49,500 nucleotides of DNA from Glandiceps talaboti (taxonomy: Eukaryota > Hemichordata > Enteropneusta > Spengelidae): the NCBI RefSeq assembly GCF_964340395.1, contig NC_135557.1:7479709-7529208 (forward strand), written 5' to 3'. Shown here piece after piece: positions 11,700-23,576 of this stretch; position 1 is the stretch's first letter, and every line of letters begins with the position of its first letter. The notes under the pieces were generated by a model. That model worked only from the letters and a program-made list of their open reading frames with translations, had not been told where the DNA came from and did not search any database. A program made the position numbers and the translations under genes.

Positions 11700-12875
11700 G
11701 AACTTTAACCAAAAAGATCCCACGGAACGGACACATGGGATGGACATAGAAATACGGTACAAGCCTATATAGTAGACTATTTGAACCATAAGTGATCAGC
11801 TGACTGTTCTGTTTAATCATTCTGTAACAGTAATTTTGTTATTCGTTTTATAATTTATTCATTTCATAGCAAAAAATTACACAAGGATTGTTATCTTCGC
11901 TGGTCGTACATGGAGTGGTGTTAATTTAAAGTTTTAGTGAAGTTATTGCTAAATATTCACATACTGGTACGTTTTTTTGACACCCCCCCCCCATGTCGTT
12001 ATAAATTATGCCTTTTCCCTAATATGGGACGACGCACACACTAAATGTATTCACATTGCCATTCCGAGCTTGTCCCGAAACATTTACACTTGTATATGTA
12101 ATATTATTTAAAGCCTACAAGGTGTTCTCTGTTTCTATGCCAACCATGATAACATCTCACAGACATCAGCAGTTTTTGTATGTAACAGATGATCAACTCT
12201 ACTTGCTTGCCATCTTCTCAGTCATTCTTTCAATTCAACTGAGCGAAACTATGAATGGTTGTAATGTAAATAATCAACTAAATTACTTCATTAATTATTC
12301 AACGGAAACATATGAGTTCACACGATATCCTGACCCTCCTGAAATTAAATCAATATTGAAAGAGCCATCTAATACTTCTCCCCTTCTAAATGAGTTTATC
12401 CTTTTTTGTTCAAGGTGACACCGCAATGTTCTATCAGCAGTACACGCATTTGCACTTATCACTACTAGTGTATTACTATCATAAGCTCAAATTTAAATAT
12501 TTATAATTTCTGTATTTTCCACCTCTCCCTTTGCCATATGTTGTGATCAGCAGAATAGATTAATGACAGCGGTAGTTTGGTGTTTATGATACATTAGAAT
12601 TTTGACGATTTCACCTTAAGTTAATTATCATGACCAGCCCAATGACGTCATCATTTACTTGTATCCAATCACATCGACGACACTGTAACTTAAATTACTA
12701 ATAATAGAAAACCACGTAATGTAAACTCTTTTCTTAATTAAAGTAAGAGTTTTGATAGTAACTGCCAAAAGGAGGTCGATTGAAAAGAAGTTACCATCAC
12801 GATCTTGGGTGTAAATTGTAGAACCATACATCTCGGTCTGTCTCCTTGAGTGCTGGTGCGTTCTCGGTACGAGAG
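11700..12875 (+). repeat. Tandem segmental duplication, copy 2
   Basis: The partner of 10025-11178. It carries an extra segment of roughly 70-80 bases at about 12645-12725 between ATGACGTCAT and the TTTTCTTAATT-like stretch; copy 1 lacks it. Confidence 0.88.
12056..12418 (+). CDS. Duplicated small open frame, unrecognised (copy 2)
   Basis: From about 12122 the frame parallels the one at 10507: VFSVSMPTMIT, a hydrophobic LYLLAIFSVILSIQ, and YEFTRYPDPPEIKSILKEPS. A two-base difference near the end gives a different, longer C-terminus (NEFILFCSR). The upstream part to the first ATG has no counterpart frame in copy 1. Function is unknown and coding status is doubtful. Confidence 0.22.
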   Translation: MPFRACPETFTLVYVILFKAYKVFSVSMPTMITSHRHQQFLYVTDDQLYLLAIFSVILSIQLSETMNGCNVNNQLNYFINYSTETYEFTRYPDPPEIKSILKEPSNTSPLLNEFILFCSR

Positions 12876-14007
12876 TTATTTTGAATGTACTGTGTACAGA
12901 AGCCTAGATAAACGTATTTATCATTTTGGTGCCATGAAAAGTCTCCCGAACGACTGTAATTTGTCAAAATGTTCTACTATGCGAGGAGAATACCCCTTCT
13001 CCTAACCACATGACATAACTACTATATCAGTGCATGCGCCATGTGTGACGATAAAGAGTTTTTATTGGTCGGTTCTTAAAACCTCCCGTCCTATTTGGTA
13101 TGCATTATGCTAATGACCACGTGTATTCACATACTATTAATTAACACAGTCTTTAAATAGCGGATAATACAATGCCACCTCGTGATGTTCTACAAGTGCT
13201 GGGAGTTGAGATAGTCCACAGCTCGTTCCAGAAGTTTTCCCAGTGGTTTCGTCGAAGGAGGCCCATCTTCACTTTAGCTGTCTAGAGAAATGTCGTTCCC
13301 GGGTAATATTGGACGTCGTAGAGAGTAAACGGAGAAATACTTCAAGGACAGTTCGGTACGATGGTGGAACCGTGAGTAGAAGTTTGTCCCATGAATCCAC
13401 CTTCAATACTCAACGAACTCGACGTCCTTTGCTCTGTACTCTATCTGTCAAAGTTTGTGTACTAACGGTACGACTGAAAGTCGTGATATTCGACAGTTTC
13501 AAGTGGCAAGTCAAGTCTGAGAACTGAACAATTTTGTATATAGAACATTTGGTGAACTACGTTTGTTTATTAGTTAATCCAGTGATACACTTTCAAGACT
13601 TTTTATTATAGTATATTTTGGTTTATTTCAAGTGAATTATTAAGATAGTTATTAAGTGTGATGCTGTTAGTTGTGTATGAAAATTTTTAAACCAATGGCA
13701 TTAGTTCAAAGTCACAGGCAGCAAAATATTGAGGAGTCACTAGGTATGTCAGTGTGACGTCAATTGTCTTTAGAGGCTGGTCAATTTTAATGAAACGGGT
13801 CGTGGGGATTTTGTCTTGTTTTTTTGGGGGAGGGGGGAGAAGTTATTTAGAAAAATACTACTTGATGTGTTGCCACTATTCATTTAAAAAAAACACACCA
13901 CTTGAAGTAGGGGTATCAGGACAACTACCCCTTGGACAATTGCCCTCCTCCCCCATAAACAAAGTAGGGTAGGACCATAGGGGTGATCGCTTTGGAAAAC
14001 AACAAGA
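12876..14007. other. Non-coding or unrecognised
   Basis: A + frame at 13243-13527 and a short one starting at 13172 (MPPRDVLQVLGVEI...) have no recognised domain and no splice support. A G-rich run lies at about 13825-13837. Nothing else is supported. Confidence 0.5.
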
Positions 14008-14009
14008 TA

Positions 14010-15718
14010 CCCTTTGCGTATTACCTTATACACTTTACTGGGCACACATAATTACGTTTTTATGAGTAAGACAACATTAGAAGTAATTAGATATGAGATC
14101 CTTAGCAATGCTGACCAGTCATCTCCACTGAATGACACAATAGCAGTACACACACACAGTCAGCTACTAAGACATACACAGAGCAACTGAAGTTTTTTCG
14201 ACATTTTAAGATAAGTGTAAGAAAGAAATGCAAAATACGTCACCACAAAACACAGCTCAACTTCCCACTCTATAGGAACAGTAAATTTTAATTACAGACC
14301 AATGTCAGACTGTAATGTATACTTAAAAATCAAATTTTACTGCAACAACAAATGTAGTAAGTTCCAAATGAATGGAAACGTTAATGTTTTTGTCATAAAA
14401 TAAAAAAAATATAGAAACCATGACTTCATAACGAACCAAAACTTTAATGTTTCCTCAAAATCAAAGATTTCAGGGACAACAAATTTAGAGATCAAAACAA
14501 AAACAAAAAATCACTAAATTACGCTGACAAATAGCGCTCTGATTTTGAAGTAAATTTGATAGTTTTGGTTTCTAACTTGTGTAGTTTTGCATAAATTAGA
14601 AACTAAAACGTTAACATTTACCTCAAAATCAAAGCCCTACTTGTTAGTGTAAATCAGTCTGGTATAATTACACTTGTAAAAGGGGTTTGGATTTGTCATA
14701 TAAGAGAAACTAAAACTTAATCTACAGAAGGTAGAAACTAAAGCTGTAGATATATGTTAGTGACTGCTATGGCTACATTATGTACTTCAGGCATCACAGT
14801 AACAACAATTTTATCTTATTATAATTCAAATCACATACGGCATGTTATTTGTTGATTACTGACATCGGTATTGAAATGCTTGTGTTGTTGCTGTTGTGTC
14901 GATACGATAACTTCAATCCTAGTGGAAACACTGTGATTGTGTGACATTCCCAGTGGACATTCTTTCCTTACCAGCATTTCTGGTAGTACCTGCAGACTGT
15001 GAATGTGTTGCTATTGTGTCACTCAGTGGGGATGACTGGTCAGCATTGATAAAGATCTCATATCCAATTACTTCTAATATAGTCCAGCTTGCATACGGAG
15101 TAAGTCGCCCCTTCTTTCTCCGTCCTGCGAACACGCAGCCGTGAAATCCGGGCTTACCAGAAATGCTGGTAACTAAATAATTAATGCACCTTATGGTTAA
15201 ATATTAGCAATAAATCGACTATTGAGTAATTTTACCTCGCCGTGGCTACAAAAGCCCTAGTTCGGAGGACCGAAAATCTCGAAATCACTATTTCAACAAT
15301 AATTTCAGGGTTCCGCCTTACGTACGATGAAAAGTGGACATCCTGATCAAATATGGCAGCGTATGTAAGGTCGATATTTGAAATTACAGCCGGAACTGGA
15401 AAAGGTCCGATTTCAACACTATTTTGGCTCTTATCAGCGACTGTTATCGTCAAAGAGATGTAAAACTAGTATATATTCGATCGATTGCTAAAATGTGATC
15501 GTTGGGTACGTAATTATTCTGTAATTGGTGCGGATGCAATTTTGCACCCGCACTCGATATATGATTGGTACATTGCTCTTTGCAGGACCGTTTTGAGGGT
15601 TATGTCAGTAATCAAGACCTTGCACCGTTTGCAAGCAGGACTGCTTCTAATATAGTCTTGTTTATACAAAAAACCCATATGTGTACCAAGTAAAGTGTAT
15701 AAGGTAGTACGCAAAGGG
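14010..15718. mobile_element. 1.7-kb TIR DNA transposon, non-autonomous, flanked by TA
   Basis: The left end CCCTTTGCGTATTACCTTAT at 14010 and the reverse complement of the right end (CCCTTTGCGTACTACCTTAT, ending 15718) form terminal inverted repeats. Similarity continues through ACACTTTACT.GG.ACACAT, in all at least 45 bases. A TA dinucleotide lies immediately outside each end (14008-14009, 15719-15720), consistent with a 2-bp target duplication. Inside, 14062-14160 is repeated in inverted orientation at 14985-15083. No transposase frame is present. The TIR does not begin with the CAGT typical of many Tc1/mariner elements, so the superfamily is left open. Confidence 0.8.
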
Positions 15719-15720
15719 TA

Positions 15721-16690
15721 ATAAATGTATCTGTCAGTTTGATGCCATGAAATGACTCCTGTAAATCGTGAAAATGTTCTATAATAGTAAATAGTCAGTC
15801 TTATGTAATCATTGAAAGTACACAGTAATATTGAAATTGGGACAGTAACAGCTATTCATATGCTACATGATCCAAGTTTATATAAAATATTGACACGTCA
15901 TCAAGCTTAGGTCAATGTGCTGACAGAAAGTCTAATGTTCGAGGGATGAAGAACAAAGTATTCAATCTTGTAATGTGAAAGACTTCGAACTGTTTAATGT
16001 TGAAGAGCTAGTTCATACAGGTTTGAATACAATGTAACCATTATGACTCAGCTGGACACCGAATCAACGGTTGTTTATGAGGATGCAATGAGTCCTAATC
16101 AAAACATGATAACCGGAACTGTACTATCGATATGCTATTTACATACATGCAAACGCCATGTACACTATTGAACAAGTATGATCATGAAAGTCAAGCATTT
16201 AGTATATGCTATTATAGTATTTAAAAATGGTTAGTTGTGTATCTGATTAGGGTTAGGGTTATCTTTCATAATAACTTCACTGATGTTAGTCTGTGGTCCT
16301 CTAGAAAGTCTTCACTTTAGTGACCTTGTTTCAGGCGTCTATGTACAGTGTATGTGTTGTACTGTGTGCTGTGTTGTGACCTAGACTGGGGTTGGGGAGA
16401 GGGGGGAGGTTGCGGCTGCGCAAATCTGTGTGAAATGTAATGAGGATTTGGAGACTCTGCTGGGACTTACAAACCCAAATTCTGTCATACCACACACACA
16501 CTCAAAAAGGAGGCACTGGGGCTTTCTACTTACTTGCAGACGGCAGTTCGTATGTTGAAACAGCTAAGACCTGATCAAAACAATTAATTTTTTTGATAAA
16601 TGAAGTTTTACTTTTAACAACTGTAAGGCCATAATTTTGAGAATGCAACGAATATGCAACGAGTACAATTTCAGTAAACCCTACCTGTTA
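15721..16690. other. Non-coding
   Basis: No gene or clear repeat found. A G-rich patch lies at about 16390-16410. Confidence 0.5.
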
Positions 16691-16710
16691 ACTTGATCAG
16701 GTCTTTCAAA

Positions 16711-16815
16711 AATCTTCCCACCAAGAAAAGAATACCTAAATTCGTAATGAGTACAAAAATAACCCCTTTCCCGGCACAGTTTGGCTTAATCCGACCTTTT
16801 GTTAAATGTTAAAAG
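16711..16815 (+). repeat. Dispersed repeat R1, 5' fragment of copy A
   Basis: AAGAAAAGAATACC...CCCCTTTCC.GCACA...TGAATCGACCT-like sequence matches 28991-29084 imperfectly, in the same orientation. Confidence 0.5.
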
Positions 16816-16910
16816 ATGAAACTTAATAAGTTTAGCGAGGTACACTCTTTCCTCCTGCTCGCGCGTGTCTCAGAGTTTTCTTCTCTCTTTTGGTTTGGCG
16901 TAAAAAAATT

Positions 16911-17232
16911 GTGTGGTTCCGATTATATTCAATTTTAGAATAGGTTGGGTCGGTAGATTTTTAATTTATTTTAAATTTTTTTTATGTGTGAATGGCAAAT
17001 TCAGGTAGTTATGTTTTTATGTTGTTTTCTATATGGTCTCTGTATTATTGGCTTCTTCTCTTCAGATATACAGCCATTACAGATTGGAAGAACTGCCTTT
17101 TCAGTTGATGTCTGTTTCCGCATCCACTATTTCTTGCGAGACTTCACAATATTCGCGATTTTCCTATTTTTCTCTCTCGAATATATGAAAGAAAGTTTAG
17201 GGTCGGTGTGAAAAACTAGGTGGGGTCGGGTA
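16911..17232 (+). repeat. Dispersed repeat R2, copy 1
   Basis: It aligns over about 320 bases with 33206-33538. Both start GT.GTTCC.ATTA.ATTCAATTTT and end GTGAAAAACTAGGTGGGG.TCGGGTAAC. Both contain CAGCCATTACAGATTGGAAG and CACTATTTCTTGCGAGACTT. A small open frame (75 codons) lies in both copies but is not well conserved as protein. Confidence 0.8.
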
Positions 17233-17429
17233 ACATCTTTTTTTATTTGGCCTTAACACTGACAGATAAGGCTTATTTTTCGATAACAATTGAGGAGTGA
17301 CTTTGATTTAATGATTCTTGATAGGCCGATTGTACATGTCAGTCAAACTAGTTACTCGTAAGCCTACCTTAAGTGTAAAGACCATTCGTTCCCCAATTGG
17401 TTGAAACTTTTTGTATAACGTCATCACGT

Positions 17430-18180
17430 CCCCTAATTAGTATTCAGTTTATGGTGGTAAAACTTCATGAGGCTGAGCAGCTAAGATGACGATGGGAATT
17501 TGCATCAACTGGTAAGTTTTCGAATTGAAAACGCCTGTGTCAGTTGTACAATTACTGCAACCTGCCTAGTATTTATTTCGACACGACATCCACTGGTTGA
17601 AGAAACTACGTATACAGTTAAAATCAAACAGGTTGTATGGGAGGAGGACACTACGTCATAAACATAGAAGATGGAAAACATGTGAAAAATATTATTAAAT
17701 GTTGTGACATTATATATGTTTATTATACCTGAGGTTGTTTACCTCGTACTCAAACATATGATTAAACGTGTATTGTGACATTGTTTATTATACCTGAGGT
17801 GTGTTTACCTCGTACTCAAACATATGAATAAACGTGTATTGTAACATTGTTTATTATACCTGAGGTGTGATTACCTCGTATTCAAACTGGGCGTTTTTCT
17901 ATGGATGCGACGTGTTATCGATTTATTGTGGCAGGTAGTGCCCGATGACGTAATATTTACGAAGACGTTATCGGGTTCGCTTCCCAGTGATTTCTCTTTT
18001 ACGCAGGCCTAGTACCAACAAAGTTGCAATAGTGTTATGATGAAAAGTGCCCGTAACAGCTCAATAAAGTGTAAGATAGTTCATGTTTTGTTTTCGATCC
18101 GAATTACATGTATTTTTAAGTGTTGATTCTCATGGGTAGAGTGGAATTTCACTTGGACGTCGTTAGTCACGCACCAGGTG
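17430..18180 (+). repeat. Dispersed repeat R1, copy A
   Basis: It aligns with 31447-32400 once the SINE there is removed: GGCTGAGCAGC.AAG.TGACGATG, ACACGACATCCACT, TTTATTATACCTGAGG/ATCCTAGG, GTTCGCTTCCC.GTGAT, and the right end GGACGTCGTTAGTCACGCA. Copy A carries a local triplication at 17696-17890. No convincing ORF was found. Confidence 0.8.
17696..17890 (+). repeat. 65-bp tandem repeat, about three units
   Basis: TATTATACCTGAGG starts at 17721, 17786 and 17852, a period of 65-66 bases. Each unit has a small GAGGT...ACCTC inverted repeat and CGTACTCAAACATATGA. R1 copy B has a single unit. Confidence 0.92.
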
Positions 18181-20039
18181 GTGATGACAATAGTCCATTT
18201 GTGACGAGGATAGGACTTAATTTCATGATGGAATATACACTTTCGATAATAAGCCACCTGTGTTTAAATGGTTTTCCTTTCCGATTTATGTTGCATTTTT
18301 TTATTCATTGGTATTTTGTTTTCGATTCGATTAGGCCAACTAGAAAAAGAAATGTGTGCTTCCGATAACCCAACCGACCCTAGTTTAAGCCTGCAACCAT
18401 AAACAACTTTTTAAAAGAAATTCTTTGTCTTCTTGACCTTCATGCACGTCGCGGTGTCGGTACATATTTCATCAAACTATCACAGAAGGGGCATTCTGAC
18501 CGACATTTTGCTAATATTTCCTCTAATTAAAGAGATAAAGTAAAAAAATATAAAATCCCGACCTACCTATCATACATTCTGCGACCATGTTATCGGAAAC
18601 TCACAAGTATTGTTTTTTTCGCCTTATGAAGATTGTTCGACAGTTTCTTAATACTTATGTATTTCCGCATTGTTAACCCCCCATCCCACCTTAGAAGTTT
18701 GTTGATACAAGTGATTGTCTTCCATCCTAATAACGTATGTGTTCATTTACAAGTCAATCTAATAGTGCCGGTTTTATATATTTTGAAAATTTTGGTATTT
18801 ACTTGTTTTGATGTTGTTGTTTTTTACAAATAAGTTAGAAGTTTTGTATTCGTTTTGGTAGACGTTTAATGCAACAAAAATTACGCAATAGACGAAAAAA
18901 TTGTTTCACCACATGATCCCTATTGAGCAATCCACGAAGTCCCGTTATCTGATGCCATGTTATCGGAAATAAATTTTCTTTCGCCATAATATATTTAAAA
19001 CATGTGCATATTGTAAGTGAGTTACGTTATTATTTTACGCAATGTGAGTCAGTTACAGTTTTTTTTAATTATTTAACTTTTATACTTCTCACGATTGGTA
19101 ATGACAAATTCTGTTTTTTTATCCTCTGTATAAAGGATTTGTACCTTCTCATTACAATGACAATAAAATACAATAAATACATTCCTTTTCCATCAACAGA
19201 AGAAAGTTTAAAAGAATCGGTAATAACGTTTCACCCAAAAGAAGCTGCTCTGCTGAAACCATGGTTCGCGCACATAGGTGTTTATCAAAGTTGTCGAAAT
19301 GTCTTAATTACTTTAATTGTTACGATCCAAAATATCGTATTTCGGAATTATGGGAATAAATTCTACTTTTCGGCATTGTCGGCCATAGGTCAGAAATAGA
19401 CTGGCGATGACGAATCTGGGCAAACATGATGTAACTGAAATTCACATGATTGGTTAGAGAAAAGTACATAATAACTTTTATGATGGCATGATCTTAGGGT
19501 GTGACTTGCTATTTATATAGTCGTTGTGTAAATTCCATTGTATTCGAAGTATACTTAAGATGAGAATAAAACATCCAGAATCAGGAGAGGAGAGAAGGAC
19601 TGGGTTAGGTGATTCTGGCAAGCCGAAATATCTTCTCAGTTGTGACTAATTCCCGACTTGGACCTGAACGATCCCGTACGAGAGTATGAGAGTGTGAGTG
19701 CTAGAGTGTAACGTCTGGACTATCCATACTTATACCGTTCAACTCTACGACACCCAACATAATTACTTCACGGTCTTAAAATAAGTGAATAATTGTTTCA
19801 TATTCCAGACAATGTACAAGCAGCAGAAGGATCTTTTGGTGGAACCGTGTTATGTAGTTGTGCGTTTGTCATCAGAATGTTTTGATTTGTTTTGCATTGA
19901 AAGTTTCTAAGGTTTGTGTCAATTGTACGCTTAAAGTTGATTCCTAGTCGTTAACAGGGGTTTCCAAAGCTTAAAAATGTTCGTGAACGAGGTGGGATTA
20001 CATATATAGATGTGAGTTTAGGAATAGTGATTTTGGTTT
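18181..20039. other. Non-coding or unrecognised
   Basis: Small frames (for example 19004-19399) are AT-rich and unrecognised. The phrase CCATGTTATCGGAAA recurs at about 18585 and 18955. No gene is supported. Confidence 0.5.
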
Positions 20040-21480
20040 TACAATGATGCAAGTTGCAACAGGCATCTGGAAATATTGATGGCATGTTCTTCCTGATTTA
20101 AAGGTTTGAAATTTGGATTTTCCTTCCACCTTTTTAGAATATATTTGATGATACCCAACCATTTGATAAATGCATACTATGGCATAGTAATGATTGAAAC
20201 CCGGTCATCCCAGTTTAACAAGTTCCCTCTTCTATCAAAGAGCTGACCATGATAAGTAAAACACGCATCATAACATTCTTTGTAAAATACAATTTTACCC
20301 CCAATAATCACGTTGCAATTATTCTATATACTCTGTAAAGAAAACATTTTCTTGGATCGTGTCCATTGTAACTTTTCTTCAGGTATTCAGTATACTTAAT
20401 TCAAAGTCTGTTAAAAACAATGATAGGGACTTGATACATTGTTGTAATTACACGGTATAAGTACCTGAAGACCACCTACTACTTTCAGTTTCTTTGTAAG
20501 TAATATATTCCATGGTTCCATAGAAGGGAAAACAATAATCTATACTTTTTTAGGTGGTCAACGTGAGGCTCTGTGAGATTATGCATGTAGAGTAAACGTA
20601 AAATACACAACGCTTTGATTTTTTGTAGGTTATACGTATTCTTTTGTCATAGGATATGAATACCCCTACAATTGTAATTGGTCCGTAAGGCCATTTTACT
20701 CCTAATGGTTTGGATTTACGTTTACGTCATTTACCAAGCAACATTACTTCACATTTGCCATTGTTTACAGATCAACCAGAGGTTGATTGAAAATCCCGCA
20801 GAAGGTCAAACTGGTGATTAACAGATGTTACATCCTTCCAAAAACCATGTAAGATCATCAGCAAAGAATGCATTCTTTAGACGAATGTCCTCATAAACAA
20901 TGTCCTTGATACTCTCTTCAGACCGCACAGAAATGGGGAAAATTTATAAAGCAAGTACAAATGATAATGGCGAGATAGGGTATCCCTGCCGAACTCCACG
21001 AGACACTGCAAAGTATTCTGCACTGAAACGGCTATTCATTTTATACTTTGATATGTTTGAGTATAACATTTTAATCCACTAGATAAAGTTGGAACCAAAG
21101 TTAAATGCTTAAAGAATTTTGAATACGAACGGCCATTCAAGTTCATGAAATGCTTTTTATTTCAGAATCTACTGTTAGTACGATACTAATGATGTATTTG
21201 TCAGCAGTATAATCTAGGATACTTCCATCGAGTATCCCAATAAACCTGGTAATACTGTTTGTTTTTCATGGATAGAAGGGGGCAACAGTTTTTTCATCCT
21301 TTTTGTCAAACATTTGGTTACAAGTTTGTAATCTGAATTCAGCAATTAGATATGCCTTCCCTTTTTATATGCCTGTGGTCTTTTCTTGTTTATTTTTTTC
21401 CCAGCAATGTAATTATTCCTTGTCTCTGCGAGGTGCAGAACTGACCAGTTTCAATATCAGAAATGGTTAGTTTTCATCAT
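20040..21480 (-). pseudogene. Dead L1-type LINE, ORF2 reverse-transcriptase region
   Basis: Read on the minus strand with repeated frame jumps and stops, the segment follows the L1/Tx1 ORF2 order. It starts GQFCTSQRQGIITLL (about 21440), then LLNSDYKLVTKCLTKRMKKL (about 21330), then SIHEKQT. AFNFGSNFI and WIKMLY follow, then the RGVRQGYPISPLSF block (about 20985), and KNAFFADDLTWFLEG with the catalytic (F/Y)ADD (about 20855). Next come NGKCEVMLLGK and GVKWPYGPITIVGVFISYDK (about 20690), and C-terminal thumb-like pieces (SLLWNHGIYYL, GNLLNWDD, about 20200-20490). There are many stops and indels and the element is long dead. No endonuclease or 3' tail was delimited. Confidence 0.85.
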
Positions 21481-23480
21481 TCCTCAAAATACAGCCAGGC
21501 TAAAAGAGTGAACTTCACATTGAATATTATCCATAAAAAATGACATATTATACAATTTCCTTGACTAAGATATCTGAATTTCTACCCGGGTATTTTAAAC
21601 AAAAGCAAATACATTAACCAGCATATCCCTATATCTTTTGGCGAATTTTGGCCAAGATTGGCTTTCATAAGGAGAAGTATAGAATAAACATGACATGGTT
21701 CATGACGATGAGCATATCCTGTATAGGACTAAAGGACATTACCACAGTGACTTTGTCATTGTCATTGTCGTTTTCGCTCTTTTCATATTATCACTGTTTG
21801 TATCTCTGTCATACAGGATGGCACTCTTCGTACTACACCTGCATCAGGCTAAATAAAAACAATCATACTAACCCATGTACGGGAAAGTTACTTTGAGTTG
21901 ATTCCTAATAGTAAATTATGTGTTGCTAGAAGAATCTTATTCTACATGTACTACTCCATATAATTAGGTCGATGGAGTAGAACCTTTCTGAAAGCAATCA
22001 CCATGATATTACAATGATAGGTGTATGCTGTCCACAAACAAATAATTGATTGGTTTCATCTGTACAAGATAATTAATCGGAGTGAAGACAAAAATAGATC
22101 TTATTCTAATAAATGTATTCATCATCATCACCACCACCACCGTGTTAGTGGAATCGAGTCCCTATTCATTCATTTAACATGCGTAAAAAGCACTATCGAT
22201 GAAAAAGTTTGGATATAAAAGTTTATGTGGTTTTGGTTACATCGAATTATATTGGCATACAAAACCGAAATAACAGTGATAACCACACTTCGCCTGGTAT
22301 TAGTTTAGCTTAGTAATATTAAGTTAATGGGGAAAAATAGTTTTGAAGCCAGGAGATGTATAGGAGTACACAATCAGATTTGAAAGTCACACAAAAGTGG
22401 TATTATCTCTAAATTTAAGGTAGTGTCATAGCACTACTATTGTAGGTATAGTAAGGTTGTTTTGGTATGTTAGACAACTTTAGATATCGATACCTACTAT
22501 GTACAACATAAACTGGCATATCTAGTATGTATAACCTAGACCTTAATGGAATGTGATGATTTGTAGTGTTTGTAACGTATAGTGTCGAAAACACAAAATG
22601 TACAAACATATTAATCTAGTCATGTTGAAGAATAGAAGAATTGAGAATTATTTATCAAAGCATTTCCTAGACTATATGTTAGGATTACGTTAAGCTGCTA
22701 CAAAAATTTCCAATTTTGCTCCCTAGCACAGCGTTGATTGTGAAACAGCCGACACTATATTATATATAACTATTGAACCTATATTTAAAAATGACAGATG
22801 CTGACAAGTCAAAAACGAATTGAACTGCAACATTAAAACATACCTTGTGACAAACAGAGCTCATTGATATAACAAAGCCAGTGGTGTGAGACAATTTGAA
22901 AAAAAAAAACCTATGTCAACTTCATGAGGTGATGACGATAACAGGTGTATCATAATTCCTTGGAGATTGGTTTCATATGTTAAAACTAACATAATTCACA
23001 GAGCGAAGACGATTAATAGCCTTAATACATTCACTGTATCAATGTAATCATTTGCCTTGTACATATTGATAATAATTAATATACTTCTTTTCAAACAGAA
23101 CATCAATTTAATCATTCTCCTTTGAAGAAATATGATATGCCTATGGTAATTTCTGATATAGGACCACAGTACTAACATATAGGTGGAACTGCAAATTTGG
23201 GCTGTGTTTGCCATTTGAAATGTGACTTAAACTGGTATGGAAATACAAACATCGACAAGATACATATATATTTGACACGCTTAAAAGACATTATCAAAAA
23301 AGTATTTACATATCAGAGTTTATATGGTTTCACCTCATCATCTATTCATCATGGCATACCCACACTTCAAGTGATACGTACTCATGACGTGTCATGACTA
23401 CCCAAACATGTATTCTTTGACCGGAGATGTAAACTACACATCTCGGGAAACGTCTACGTAGAGACGATGTGGGAAACATT
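21481..23480. other. Non-coding
   Basis: Only short AT-rich frames. A CATCATCAC/CACCAC tract lies at 22118-22140. Nothing else recognised. Confidence 0.5.
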
Positions 23481-23483
23481 GTA

Positions 23484-23496
23484 TTTATATAAAAAG
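23484..23496 (+). promoter_or_regulatory. TATA-like sequence before the 23513 exon
   Basis: TTTATATAAAAAG lies about 20-30 bases upstream of the ATG at 23513. A TATA box here would give a transcription start at or beyond that ATG, so it may instead be chance AT-richness. Confidence 0.2.
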
Positions 23497-23512
23497 ATAC
23501 AATTTCATCAAA

Positions 23513-23576
23513 ATGTGGCTGTTCAAATCGTCTCGCGTTGCCTTGGTGGCGGTGGGAATATTGGCTTATTTTGCAA
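23513..23576 (+). CDS. Candidate first exon encoding a signal peptide or signal anchor
   Basis: ATG in context ATCAAAATGTGG opens MWLFKSSRVALVAVGILAYF-A, a basic N-terminus followed by about 14 hydrophobic residues: a typical signal peptide or type II membrane anchor. The frame meets a consensus donor, GCAA|GTAAGTT, in phase 1, common for exons of secreted proteins. GC content rises locally (TCGTCTCGCGTTGCCTTGGT) against the AT-rich surroundings. A possible in-phase continuation follows an acceptor CTCTTGTAG at about 24814 (GDYMTDTARLYNNSD...), but I cannot confirm it. The gene family is unknown. Confidence 0.45.

Noticed and set aside
16247-16262. Telomere-like TTAGGGTTAGGGTTA
   Set aside because: Only two units, inside ordinary sequence; no array.
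19004-19399. 131-codon + frame
   Set aside because: AT-rich hydrophobic composition, no recognised motif and no splice context; likely chance.
22118-22140. Histidine run resembling a vector tag
   Set aside because: It is a CATCAC/CACCAC microsatellite in native AT-rich flanks; there is no other vector sequence.
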